Shown: piece after piece, positions 43,615-52,697 of the stretch
Layout: each line of letters opens with the position of its first letter
Position numbering within the stretch: position 1 is the stretch's first letter
Assembly (NCBI GenBank): GCA_964552465.1
Contig: CAZKGR010000006.1
Location: 1 to 64,000 of the forward strand
DNA: 64,000 nucleotides
Source: BMS3BBIN04 sp964552465
GTDB taxonomy: Bacteria > Electryoneota > Electryoneia > Electryoneales > Electryoneaceae
Reading direction: 5' to 3'
Program-made: the position numbers and the translations under genes
Notes under the pieces: generated by a model
The model's database searches: none
What the model was told of the DNA's origin: nothing
Seen by the model: only the letters and a program-made list of their open reading frames with translations

Positions 43615-46203
43615 ATGCTTCAGTTTCCACGTACGTCCAGTACGATTTTGGCGCTACTTACCCTTCTTGTACTTTTCATTGGAACCGCATCCGCGGAGTT
43701 CCCCTACTTGTCTGCGTCTTCCAGCGATTCGTACATCCCTGAATATGGGATACTGACAGGTGCAGATACCACTCAAACCCTCGTGTTGTCGGGAACTTGG
43801 GAATTTAGCGATGGGTCTGACGAGTGGCGACCAGTTACGGTTCCAGGTTGCTGGCCAACTGGACAGGGTGATATCGTACTTCGCCGTCAGTTCAGTGTTT
43901 CGCAGGATCTGGCGTACAATCACCACCGAATTGTTTTCTGGGGTGTGCGCGCGAACGCAGCAATTACGCTTAACGGCCGCTTGCTCAAGACGAGTGAGGG
44001 TGACTGGCCGCGCCTGGTCATTGATCTCCCGGATGATATCCTCCGATTTGATCAGCCGAATGATCTTCAGGTTGAGTTGAACGATCAGCTTTCCGCTCGT
44101 GAATCTATTCCGCTGAAGCCCAAGTTGTATGAGCCACAATCATGGTCGGGCATTTTCGCAGATGTGCTTTTATTGTCAACTCCTACGGTTACTGCGGAAG
44201 AAATTTCTTGGGCCACGGTGATTGCGGAAAATATGACGAATGCGGAGTGGACCTTACATCTTGACATTCGCGCGCATGCGGGCTCTGATGGAGACAGCCT
44301 GAGCACACGAACTTTGAGTGTTCATGCAGAGCTTCAGGCACCAGGAGATTCAATCGGCCAAGTGTCTGACGTCGTAGAAATCGAAATGACTGCCTTGGAA
44401 ACAGAATCAATTCAGCTCTCTGGTTCTGTTCGCGCGCTGGAACTGTGGTCCATATCTCAACCACGACTATACACAATCACAATTATTATCGAGGAAGATC
44501 AAGCTCGGTTTGCAATCCCGGTCAAGGTTGGATTTCGCAGTTTGTCATGGAATCATGGCGAACTGTCATTGAACAACGAAGCCATAGAGTTGCGCGGGGT
44601 TGACTATCGCCAGGAAACGAGTCAATCCGGCGGCGCAATTCAGGTTAGCGAGATTGAGAATGATCTGTTACGCATAAGGAATCAGGGATTCAATTTTGTC
44701 AGAGTAGTTGGATCTCCTCCGCACCCGTCTACCTACCACATATGTGATGAGCTTGGTCTACTTCTATTGCCAACTACCGGTTTACGTGGCGTCCCGGGAC
44801 GATTAGTTGCCGAACCAACTCTTTCCAGTCGCTTGGAATCCCTTTTAAGGCGCGAGATTCAGATTTCAGATCATCATCCATCCGTGATCGGATATCAGTT
44901 GATGGACTGGGCACCATTGACCGAAGCTTTTTTGGTACAGGCCTCTGAGAAGCAGGTTCGGTTATTGTCAGGTCGGCCGGAAGTCATGTTTATCGGCTTT
45001 GCGTCAAATGCGACGCAACCGCTGCCCGATGGGATCGTCGGAGTGCGTAACCAGGTCCCTTATCTGTATGAGGAACGAGTACAGGTACAATCTGAATCGA
45101 ATGGAATTTGGCTGATTGGCGGATTGGGGGCGTTTGCCAGCCCGATGATGCTGGAAGAAGATTCGTTGCAGAGCGAGATTCGACAATCAGACGCTTTGGT
45201 TCGTCAAATCAATGCGGTTCGCGAACTCCCGGTAGCTGGATTCATCATCGATGGATATAACGACCGTCGATCAGCATTGCCATTGCTGATCGCGGGGGCG
45301 CAGCAAGATCCGGGTTTGATCCATCGTGGTCTTGTGACCAACACGCGGGAGACTCGTGTCGCCTGGCAACGTGTTGGAGATCTTCTCGGACAAGTTCGTA
45401 TCGATGTTCCAGCCGCTGATTCTGCTGCAGCTCAGTTCCCGGTTGAGTTTCCAATTGGAACACTTCTGATCGGTGGATTGCTATTGCTTGCCATGCGTCA
45501 GAACAACGTTTTTCGTCACAATCTTCGCCGAGTGTTTGCGCACACGCATGGTTTCTTCTCAGACATCGTCGAACGTCGGTATTTCCAAGGTGGACAAACG
45601 TTTTTCATCGCCATCATCTTCGCTGGTGGACAAGCGATCTTGCTGGCTTCATTCCTGAATCACTCGCGTTTCGATTTCGGTTTGGATTATCTATTCACAT
45701 TATTGTTACCGTTCCCGGAAGCCAAATCACTGCTGGTTTATTTTGCATGGAATCCAGTTCAGGCCATGTTGTCCTTCACAGCGATCATGCTCGTGCTGTG
45801 GACTATCGGGGCAATTGTACTGCGTTTGTTGTCCATTCCATTTCCAGGTCAGTTGAAACTTCGTCATTCGGTCGCGATGGTATTCTGGGCGGCAACATGC
45901 TTCCTACCGCTGCTGCCGTTGAGTCTGGTGTCTTACCGTTTACTCGATTTTGCCGGCTTTGAATGGGTACACATCAGCTTATTCGTATTGTTCTGGTACT
46001 GGTTCTTATCCCGCATGGCAAGCGTTGTTCGCGTTGGATTCCGAGTCAGTTCCCGCACGTCCTGGATTCTGCTTCTGGCCTTGATGCTTATTTCAGCGGG
46101 AGCGATTCTCTTTTCGTACCGCGGTGGGTTCGCTCTAACGGATTACATTCGTTTCTATTCCGATATCATTTTGCCCTGGATTGAGGGGCTTGCCCGAGGG
46201 TAG
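43615..46203 (+). CDS. GH2-like protein lacking the catalytic acid/base, with a multi-pass membrane C-terminus
   Basis: 862 residues: signal peptide (1-27), sugar-binding jelly roll (about 50-190, with WSGIFADV in the usual place of GIFRDV), Ig-like domain (195-305), TIM barrel (about 306-595) and 5-6 membrane helices (about 612-860). HPSVIGYQLMDW (421-432) aligns exactly with the GH2 motif HPSVIxWSLGNE, but the Asn-Glu pair reads Asp431-Trp432, so the acid/base glutamate is lost; no clear nucleophile glutamate is found in GIWLIGGLGAF (497-507). The C-terminal part resembles a Yip1-like bundle. Probably a sugar-binding membrane protein. AGGA precedes ATG 43615. Confidence 0.65.
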   Translation: MLQFPRTSSTILALLTLLVLFIGTASAEFPYLSASSSDSYIPEYGILTGADTTQTLVLSGTWEFSDGSDEWRPVTVPGCWPTGQGDIVLRRQFSVSQDLAYNHHRIVFWGVRANAAITLNGRLLKTSEGDWPRLVIDLPDDILRFDQPNDLQVELNDQLSARESIPLKPKLYEPQSWSGIFADVLLLSTPTVTAEEISWATVIAENMTNAEWTLHLDIRAHAGSDGDSLSTRTLSVHAELQAPGDSIGQVSDVVEIEMTALETESIQLSGSVRALELWSISQPRLYTITIIIEEDQARFAIPVKVGFRSLSWNHGELSLNNEAIELRGVDYRQETSQSGGAIQVSEIENDLLRIRNQGFNFVRVVGSPPHPSTYHICDELGLLLLPTTGLRGVPGRLVAEPTLSSRLESLLRREIQISDHHPSVIGYQLMDWAPLTEAFLVQASEKQVRLLSGRPEVMFIGFASNATQPLPDGIVGVRNQVPYLYEERVQVQSESNGIWLIGGLGAFASPMMLEEDSLQSEIRQSDALVRQINAVRELPVAGFIIDGYNDRRSALPLLIAGAQQDPGLIHRGLVTNTRETRVAWQRVGDLLGQVRIDVPAADSAAAQFPVEFPIGTLLIGGLLLLAMRQNNVFRHNLRRVFAHTHGFFSDIVERRYFQGGQTFFIAIIFAGGQAILLASFLNHSRFDFGLDYLFTLLLPFPEAKSLLVYFAWNPVQAMLSFTAIMLVLWTIGAIVLRLLSIPFPGQLKLRHSVAMVFWAATCFLPLLPLSLVSYRLLDFAGFEWVHISLFVLFWYWFLSRMASVVRVGFRVSSRTSWILLLALMLISAGAILFSYRGGFALTDYIRFYSDIILPWIEGLARG

Positions 46204-46204
46204 C

Positions 46205-47665
46205 ATGCGCAATATTGATATACAAGAAGGTCTGACGTTCGATGATGTTCTGCTGGTTCCGGAACGCAGTGATGTGCTCCCTCGCGAAGTGGATTTGTCA
46301 ACGCGTTTTACACGTAAGCTGAGATTAAATATCCCGGTTGTCAGCGCAGCGATGGATACGGTGACTGAGTCAAAGATGGCCATTGCACTCGCTCGAGAGG
46401 GCGGGATTGGCATCATTCACAAGAACCTGACCGCACAGGCGCAGGCTCACGAAGTAGCAAAGGTTAAGCGGTCAATGAGTGCGGTGATAGATGAACCAAT
46501 CGTACTCTCGTCAGATCGACCTCTCGGTGAAGCTGTGGTTACGATGAAGCGGTTCGGCGTGTCAGGCATCCCAGTTGTTGACAACGGCAAACTTGTAGGT
46601 ATTATTACTAATCGGGATCTCCGCTTCGAGGAAAACTTGAAGCAACCCATCGCCGATGTGATGACTCGTAAGTTGATTACCGCGCCCAATGGTACAACCC
46701 CGGAAGACGCACGCCAACTACTGCAGAAGCACCGCATTGAAAAGCTGCTGTTGGTCAACGATGATGGATCGTTAGCCGGGCTGATTACGGTTCTGGATAT
46801 TCAGAAACGTACGCAGTTTCCAAACGCCTGCATGGATAATCGCGGCCGACTGAAAGTTGGCGCTGCGGTGAGTGCTGTAGATTGGGAAGAGCGCGTTGAG
46901 ATGTTGGTTGATGCCGATGTCAACGCGATTGTCATCGACTCCGCACACGGGCATAGTGTCGGTGTTCTGAAGGCTTTGGACAATATTCGATCGAAGTACC
47001 CTGATCTTCAGTTGATTGCTGGTAACGTTGTAACACCTGAAGCCGTTCGCGAGCTTGTTGAAATGGGAGCGGATGCAATCAAGGTTGGAGTGGGTCCGGG
47101 CAGTATCTGCACCACTCGAGTCGTTGCAGGTGTAGGTGTTCCGCAGATTACTGCTGTGATGATGTGTGCGGAAGAGGCAGATAAGCACGGTGTGCCGATC
47201 ATTGCGGACGGTGGCATCAAGTATTCAGGTGACATCGCAAAGGCGATTGCGGCGGGTGCGAGCACTGTAATGCTTGGCTCAATGTTCGCTGGAATGGCGG
47301 AATCACCCGGAGAACGTGTTCTCCTTGAGGGCCGAAGCTACAAAGTATATCATGGTATGGGATCGGTTGCAGCCATGGCCAAAGGATCTAAGGATCGTTA
47401 TTTCCAGGATGATGAGATGGATCCGGGCAAGCTGGTTCCAGAAGGCATTGAAGGCCGGGTACCGTATCGTGGTCAATTGACTGACAGCATATTTCAGATG
47501 ATGGGTGGGTTACGCGCATCGTTGGGATACTGTGGCAAACCGGATCTTGAGTCTTTCAGGACTGGTGCGCGACTTGTTCGCATTACTAACGCGGGTTTGC
47601 AGGAATCTCATCCTCACGATGTCGTTATTACTAAAGAGTCTCCGAACTACGCCACTCGAAGCTGA
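46205..47665 (+). CDS. guaB: Inosine-5'-monophosphate dehydrogenase
   Basis: Converts IMP to XMP, the committed step to GMP. The 486-residue enzyme has the TIM barrel with the active loop GPGSICTTRVVAG (catalytic cysteine in SICT), two CBS domains between about 95 and 205, and the flap with GRVPYRG. ATG 46205 is chosen because a GAGGG ribosome site lies just upstream; it starts one base after the stop of the GH2-like gene. Convergent with rpsT. Confidence 0.97.
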   Translation: MRNIDIQEGLTFDDVLLVPERSDVLPREVDLSTRFTRKLRLNIPVVSAAMDTVTESKMAIALAREGGIGIIHKNLTAQAQAHEVAKVKRSMSAVIDEPIVLSSDRPLGEAVVTMKRFGVSGIPVVDNGKLVGIITNRDLRFEENLKQPIADVMTRKLITAPNGTTPEDARQLLQKHRIEKLLLVNDDGSLAGLITVLDIQKRTQFPNACMDNRGRLKVGAAVSAVDWEERVEMLVDADVNAIVIDSAHGHSVGVLKALDNIRSKYPDLQLIAGNVVTPEAVRELVEMGADAIKVGVGPGSICTTRVVAGVGVPQITAVMMCAEEADKHGVPIIADGGIKYSGDIAKAIAAGASTVMLGSMFAGMAESPGERVLLEGRSYKVYHGMGSVAAMAKGSKDRYFQDDEMDPGKLVPEGIEGRVPYRGQLTDSIFQMMGGLRASLGYCGKPDLESFRTGARLVRITNAGLQESHPHDVVITKESPNYATRS

Positions 47666-47683
47666 ACTCACGATCACTGTAAC

Positions 47684-47710
47684 GAGAAAAAGGGAACCAA
47701 ATGGTTCCCT
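47684..47710 (-). terminator. Rho-independent terminator of rpsT
   Basis: A 9-bp stem (47691-47699 with 47702-47710) with a very short loop is followed on the minus strand by TTTTTCTC. It lies 35 bases past the rpsT stop, between the convergent guaB and rpsT genes. The plus-strand side lacks Ts, so guaB may not end here. Confidence 0.8.
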
Positions 47711-47745
47711 GAATAGGGCATAGCAGTAACAAAAACCTGGTTGGA

Positions 47746-48003
47746 TCAGGCTTCGATGGATTTCACAAGCTTCGTAAGACGCGACTTTTTATCGGCGGCA
47801 CGCTTCTTGTGAATGATACCCTTGCTTGCGACGCGATCCAGAATCTTGTTCGCATCACGTAGCGCGGCTTCACCTGCTTCACGGGTTTCTGCTTCCCGCA
47901 CTTTACGGATCGCAAGACGCATCTTGGTACGGTAAGCACGGTTCCGTGCATTCTGACGTGCGGATGTGCGCATCCGCTTTTCACATGACTTATGCTGAGG
48001 CAT
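47746..48003 (-). CDS. rpsT: 30S ribosomal protein S20
   Basis: Basic 85-residue protein of the small subunit that binds 16S rRNA. It opens MPQHKSCEKRMRTS, has the RNAR.Y.T.M..AI helix and the conserved KGIIHKKRAADKKSRL close to the end. ATG 48003 has AGGAAG 6 bases upstream; a longer upstream frame is only a shadow of the divergent sirtuin gene. Confidence 0.96.
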   Translation of the reverse strand: MPQHKSCEKRMRTSARQNARNRAYRTKMRLAIRKVREAETREAGEAALRDANKILDRVASKGIIHKKRAADKKSRLTKLVKSIEA

Positions 48004-48058
48004 TCTACTTCCTGTCGGTGGTACTCGTTTCAACTGTAGCGGGGGAATATAACTGACC

Positions 48059-48835
48059 ATGTCCGCCCAGACAAGAGACCGATACCGTGAACTCGCAGCT
48101 CGTCTCGCGGATGCCAATCGCGTTTGTGTGTTAACCGGGGCAGGCATCTCAAAAGAGAGTGGAGTTCCCACATTCCGCGAAGCAGATGGATTGTGGAACA
48201 AGTTCCGTCCAGAAGAACTGGCGAATGTAGATGCATTTTTAACCAATCCCGAGCTGGTTTGGGAATGGTACTCGTGGAGACGCGAGTTGATGCGAAAAGT
48301 CAGTCCGAATCCCGGTCATTACGCTCTCGCGGAGATCGAGCAACGGGTTAAGCACTTCGTACTTACCACGCAGAATGTTGACAATCTGCACCGTGAGGCG
48401 GGATCGTTGGACATCATTGAGCTCCATGGGAACATTCTCCGCAACAAGTGTCAGAAGTGTGGTATCGTCTTCAAGCCCGGTGACGCAGAAGCGGAGATCG
48501 AGTTCGAAAAAGGAACTCTTCCCATTTGCGAGTGTGGAAAAGAAGGGTTGCTTCGTCCGGATGTGGTCTGGTTCGGCGAGATGTTGCCGGAAGATGCCAT
48601 CATGAGAGCGTGGGCCGAGGCCGAACGTTCCGACGTATTTATGAGCATCGGTACGTCCACAGTTGTTTACCCGGCGGCAGCATTGCCGTTTAATGCGAAA
48701 ACTGCTGGTGCGTACCTGGTTGAAGTAAATCCAAACTCGACAGAGTTGACTCCGTTGGCTGATCTGGTGTTGCGGGAATCATCAGGGGTTGCGCTGCCCA
48801 AGGTCGTCGAAATTCTTAGAGAACTCCAGGCGTGA
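48059..48835 (+). CDS. cobB: Sir2-family NAD-dependent protein deacylase
   Basis: 258-residue sirtuin removing acyl groups from lysines with NAD. GAGISKESGVPTFR (28-40) is the NAD motif, TQNVDNLH (104-111) and the catalytic His123 in ELHGN follow, and zinc is held by Cys131, Cys134, Cys157 and Cys159. Tyr71 and Arg74 in WYSWRR match the Y-x-x-R pair that in class III sirtuins (SIRT5, CobB) binds succinyl/malonyl groups, so desuccinylase activity is likely in addition to deacetylation. Divergent from rpsT across 55 bases. Confidence 0.94.
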   Translation: MSAQTRDRYRELAARLADANRVCVLTGAGISKESGVPTFREADGLWNKFRPEELANVDAFLTNPELVWEWYSWRRELMRKVSPNPGHYALAEIEQRVKHFVLTTQNVDNLHREAGSLDIIELHGNILRNKCQKCGIVFKPGDAEAEIEFEKGTLPICECGKEGLLRPDVVWFGEMLPEDAIMRAWAEAERSDVFMSIGTSTVVYPAAALPFNAKTAGAYLVEVNPNSTELTPLADLVLRESSGVALPKVVEILRELQA

Positions 48836-48857
48836 GCCTGAATTCAGGATGTGTACT

Positions 48858-51692
48858 GTGTCAATGATTGTCCGCCCCAGTCTTAAGTCGATTACGGTTT
48901 TCATTCTGCTGACGGGAATACTCACTCTCGCTGGTTGCAGCTATTTCAACGCGTTTTTCAACACTCAACGTTCGTTCAAGGAAGCTGAGGCTGAACGTGA
49001 ACGAACTACCGACATGAACGCACGTCCGGCAGGCTATAACGATGCTGTTGAGGCGGGTTCTCGCCTGATAGAGATGTATCCTGAATCCAAGTACATCGAT
49101 GACGCTTTATTCATCATGGGACAGTCATACTACTGGCTCAAGGATTATCACAAGGCTCGCCGGAAGTTTGAAGAACTGCTTTCCAACTATCCTGATTCAC
49201 CGCACGTGATGGCTGGGATCATGTGGTTGGGAAAGGTAAATGTTCAGCTGAAAAAACGCGAAGAAGCGACATCTCAATTACGTGGATTAATCGCTGATAC
49301 AGATGATCCAAAGCTCGTGGGGGAGTCTCGATTTGCGCTGGCTGAACTGTATTACGTGGATTCATTGTTTGTAAAGGCTGCTGAAGAGTTTGCCAAGATC
49401 CCTGATATCTCAGATGACAAGGATCTGATTGGAAAATCTTACTGGCGTGCTGGCGAATCACTATATCGAGAGAAGCGATTCAACGAATCGGCAGAGATGC
49501 TTGAATTGGCGCTCGACTCCCAACTAACTCCAAGCCTTCATTTTCGGTCTGAACTACTTTATGGCCAAGCGCTTCGAGAATCGGGTAATCCAGAGGTAGC
49601 GCTCAATCTATTCAATTCTCTGATCAAGGACAAACGGTATTTCCGTGAACACGGAAAAGTCCGTGTACAGAAAGGACTTGCGCTCGCAGCGTTAGACCAG
49701 CGCGCGGATGCATTTGCCGAATGGGATCGCACTATTCTCGACCATTCGCGGACGGACGAAGCAGCCCAGGCCTACTACGAGATGGGAGTTGTACATCTCG
49801 AAACAACAGGCGAACGTCCAGAAGCAAAGGACATGTTCGACAAGGCTCGTATTGAAAAGCCGCGAAGTAAGTACTCAATGCGTGCGGACACGTTGCTGAC
49901 CATGTTAAATCGCGTAGACCAGCTCAATCTCGATCGTAATATCATTCGCCAGCGGATTGATTTTACGGAAGAGTGGATTGCCGATCCAATCCAGCCTGAA
50001 GACTCGTTAGCGTTCACCTCGCTGGAATTCTATGATTCCCTCGCATTTGACAGTCTAGGTCTATCCCTGCTCTGGCAATCTGCCTGGCGCGACAGTGTTA
50101 TCATAATCGAGCCGGATAGTTCAGCTATACAGGATGTGCAGTTGGATTCACTCGGTGTTGACAGTCTGGCATTCGAAGAACTGAGTGAATCAGGTGCGGA
50201 CAGTAGCTTTATGGAGGATGACTCAACGGCAGTCATGCTGCGTCCATCAGGGATCGATCCGTTGGCAGAGTTCATGCCTGCGCCGCCGGACACTGTTTCT
50301 ATGGTAGATACGTTGATCGCAGCAGATTCACTGGGAATAGCTGAACTTGAACGCGCGGTTTTTGACACGGTAGGTATACAGCCTCCTTCGCGTGGACCAG
50401 AGTTCAATCCGGGAATGGGTGATCCTCGTCGCATGCGCCGCATGGAAATGCCGGATTCGAGCATGCGACCCGAAGGGATGCCGCAAGAAGAGTGGGATCG
50501 TCTGATAGCAGAGCGATTTTCTACCATGGAGCGTGGTGGACCACCGATGCCGGGAGAATTTCCAGAAATGGAGCGAGGCAGGGGGGCAGATATGTTTCCA
50601 GCACCGGCCATGGAAAAGCCGCTGGAAACGTCTGCGATGAATCCAGACTTGGATATCGATTCCGGGCAGGAAGTCGAAATCCTGACCATTTACGATTTGC
50701 AACCTGTTCTGGACAGCCTCGCACAGATGCGTGCTGACCTCCTTGAAGCTCGTTTCCAATTGGGAGAGATCCAACTATTCGATTTGATGCAGCCGGATTC
50801 AGCGCGAAGAATCTTCGTTGATCTGACCGGACCGGAAAACGTTGATAGCGTTAGGGCTCGCGCACGCTCAGTTCTTGCCTTTCTCGAACGTCAGGGTGGA
50901 GATACGACTGCAGCAGATTCTATTCTGCTGACAATTGCTGAGGAGTTTCCAACAACACGTGCGGGTCGCCAGATAATCGAACAACTGGGCCTTCAGGAAG
51001 AGGAAATTGCAACTCCAGCCGAGCTGGCTTATCGCGAAGCTGAACAGCTATTGATTAGTGATTCCCTGTATCAGGAGGCATACTCACAGTATCGATGGGT
51101 TAGTGAAACATACTCGAATACGGTATGGGCGCCTCGTGCAATCTATGCTGCCGCCTACGTTGCGGGAAAATACCTTAACGATGGTGAGACAACTGAGGAA
51201 CTTCTGACCCAGTTAATTGATGATTATGAGGAAAGTGCTCAAGCCCAACGTGCACGCGAGCGGATTTCTGCATATGACTTGATCCGATTCGCCAGCGAGC
51301 AGGACACAGTGGACATTGCAACACAATTTGCTGAATTTGATGCGCTCGGTGAAGAAGAAGTTGATCAGATCGCGGAGATCATTGGTGGCGTGGAAGCATT
51401 ATCGTCAACGCTTGATTCACGTAACCTGTTACCACAAGAAGTAATCCAGGGAACTGGCGGAGAAGTTCTACTGCGTTTCATTGTAAACGCAGAGAGTCAG
51501 GCGGGCAACTTCAAGATCGTGATGGAGGATCCGCCAGGACGTGGTTTGGGACGGGCGTTAATCGCTGGATTGGAGGAGATGCCATTCCGGTCTGCGCGTT
51601 TGGATGGCGAACCAGTGGCGACTCGTGTTGAACGGAGGTACACACTCCCACTCGATGCTCCGCCGAATGTGCGTCCGCTACCGAAACGGTAA
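48858..51692 (+). CDS. TPR lipoprotein with a C-terminal TonB-like domain
   Basis: About 944 residues. Lipobox LAGC (lipidated Cys27) follows a short signal helix. Tetratricopeptide-like repeats fill about 35-380 (for example YIDDALFIMGQSYYWLKDY, FRSELLYGQALRESG) and resume at about 700-820. The middle (about 395-640) is low-complexity, first rich in Asp/Ser/Leu, then in Met/Pro/Glu/Arg. The last 85 residues (GGEVLLRFIVNAES...MPFRSARLDGEPVATRVERRYTL) look like a TonB C-terminal domain. GTG 48858 has AGGA 8 bases upstream; ATG 48864 or 48849 are alternatives. It probably organises envelope complexes; no partner is fixed. Confidence 0.72.
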   Translation: MSMIVRPSLKSITVFILLTGILTLAGCSYFNAFFNTQRSFKEAEAERERTTDMNARPAGYNDAVEAGSRLIEMYPESKYIDDALFIMGQSYYWLKDYHKARRKFEELLSNYPDSPHVMAGIMWLGKVNVQLKKREEATSQLRGLIADTDDPKLVGESRFALAELYYVDSLFVKAAEEFAKIPDISDDKDLIGKSYWRAGESLYREKRFNESAEMLELALDSQLTPSLHFRSELLYGQALRESGNPEVALNLFNSLIKDKRYFREHGKVRVQKGLALAALDQRADAFAEWDRTILDHSRTDEAAQAYYEMGVVHLETTGERPEAKDMFDKARIEKPRSKYSMRADTLLTMLNRVDQLNLDRNIIRQRIDFTEEWIADPIQPEDSLAFTSLEFYDSLAFDSLGLSLLWQSAWRDSVIIIEPDSSAIQDVQLDSLGVDSLAFEELSESGADSSFMEDDSTAVMLRPSGIDPLAEFMPAPPDTVSMVDTLIAADSLGIAELERAVFDTVGIQPPSRGPEFNPGMGDPRRMRRMEMPDSSMRPEGMPQEEWDRLIAERFSTMERGGPPMPGEFPEMERGRGADMFPAPAMEKPLETSAMNPDLDIDSGQEVEILTIYDLQPVLDSLAQMRADLLEARFQLGEIQLFDLMQPDSARRIFVDLTGPENVDSVRARARSVLAFLERQGGDTTAADSILLTIAEEFPTTRAGRQIIEQLGLQEEEIATPAELAYREAEQLLISDSLYQEAYSQYRWVSETYSNTVWAPRAIYAAAYVAGKYLNDGETTEELLTQLIDDYEESAQAQRARERISAYDLIRFASEQDTVDIATQFAEFDALGEEEVDQIAEIIGGVEALSSTLDSRNLLPQEVIQGTGGEVLLRFIVNAESQAGNFKIVMEDPPGRGLGRALIAGLEEMPFRSARLDGEPVATRVERRYTLPLDAPPNVRPLPKR

Positions 51693-51716
51693 TAGCTTTG
51701 TTTCCAGTATCCAATC

Positions 51717-51789
51717 AGCCGTGTTTGTTCGCAAACGCGGCTTCGATTTACAGCACAATGTAGTTTGCTCCGACTTGCTCGCAAGTCGG
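51717..51789. repeat. Two adjacent hairpins between the TPR and pyrK genes
   Basis: The first hairpin is a 10-bp stem with one G-T pair (51717-51726 with 51733-51742); the second is a perfect 8-bp stem with a 4-base loop (51770-51777 with 51782-51789). The first may end the TPR gene transcript (weak T content). The second has a REP-like form (TTGCTCCGACTTGC..GCAAGTCGG) and sits 17 bases before the pyrK start. Confidence 0.45.
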
Positions 51790-51806
51790 GCTAAACGGAA
51801 TCTTTC

Positions 51807-52610
51807 ATGAAGCACCTCGAAGACGCGATAGTACACAGCATACAAGAAATCCGTCCTGGTATCTGGTCGATGTGGCTTTACAGCCCGTTGATCTGTAAGG
51901 ATGCACAACCGGGCCAGTTTGTACATGTGAAGGCTGGAGAGGCGTTTACACCGCTGTTGCGCCGTCCATTGAGCGTCGGGCGAGTGCGTGGCAATCAGCT
52001 CGAGCTGGTATGGCGAGTGGTTGGAGTTGGAACCGAGTCAATGACCAGGCTATCTGCGGGCGATGTGGTGAATTTATTTGGCCCGTTGGGAAATCCGTTT
52101 ACTATTGATCCTGATGTTACGCACCGGCTGCTGGTCGGTGGTGGGCTCGGGGTACCGCCCCTGGTTTACCTGTACGAGACATTGAAGCAACGTGGATTGG
52201 ATGCGACTCTGTTTCTTGGCATTGGCGGTCGTAACGACATGCCGCTCGCTGATGACGATCCTCTACTGTCCGAGATCGAGGTAACTGCTGAGGACGGCGA
52301 AGGATTCCGCCAGGGTCTGGTTACCGATCCGGTTCTCGAACGGATACAAATGCTCGCTGAGAACGGTTTGCTGGACGCTACGAGCTTGCACTCCTGTGGA
52401 CCGTGGGGGCTGGTGAATGCGTTGCAAAGGGCGCTCCCTCATGACAAGTTGAAGTTGGCGGAGGTGTCGCTCGAGCAGCAGATGGCCTGTGGCAACGGCG
52501 TCTGCCAGGGTTGTGCCGTCAATGTGGATGGTGGCGCGACACCGTACCAGCTGGTTTGCCATGACGGTCCGGTGTTCCCGTTAGCGGCTGTGCATCCACC
52601 AGAGATGTGA
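51807..52610 (+). CDS. pyrK: Dihydroorotate dehydrogenase electron transfer subunit
   Basis: Passes electrons from class 1B PyrD to NAD through FAD and a [2Fe-2S] cluster. 267 residues: FAD-binding barrel with LRRPLSVGRV, NAD domain with LLVGGGLGVPPLVYL, and the C-terminal cluster ligands in ACGNGVCQGCAV plus the later cysteine of LVCHDGP. Followed by pyrD after 87 bases, the usual partner. Confidence 0.95.
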   Translation: MKHLEDAIVHSIQEIRPGIWSMWLYSPLICKDAQPGQFVHVKAGEAFTPLLRRPLSVGRVRGNQLELVWRVVGVGTESMTRLSAGDVVNLFGPLGNPFTIDPDVTHRLLVGGGLGVPPLVYLYETLKQRGLDATLFLGIGGRNDMPLADDDPLLSEIEVTAEDGEGFRQGLVTDPVLERIQMLAENGLLDATSLHSCGPWGLVNALQRALPHDKLKLAEVSLEQQMACGNGVCQGCAVNVDGGATPYQLVCHDGPVFPLAAVHPPEM

Positions 52611-52697
52611 TAACGAGTTGTATGGTTGAGCCGCGTTGGCGTCTTCTGCAACACGGGCAAGAACTGATATCAAGATTTCATTCATGAGAGCTGTCTC

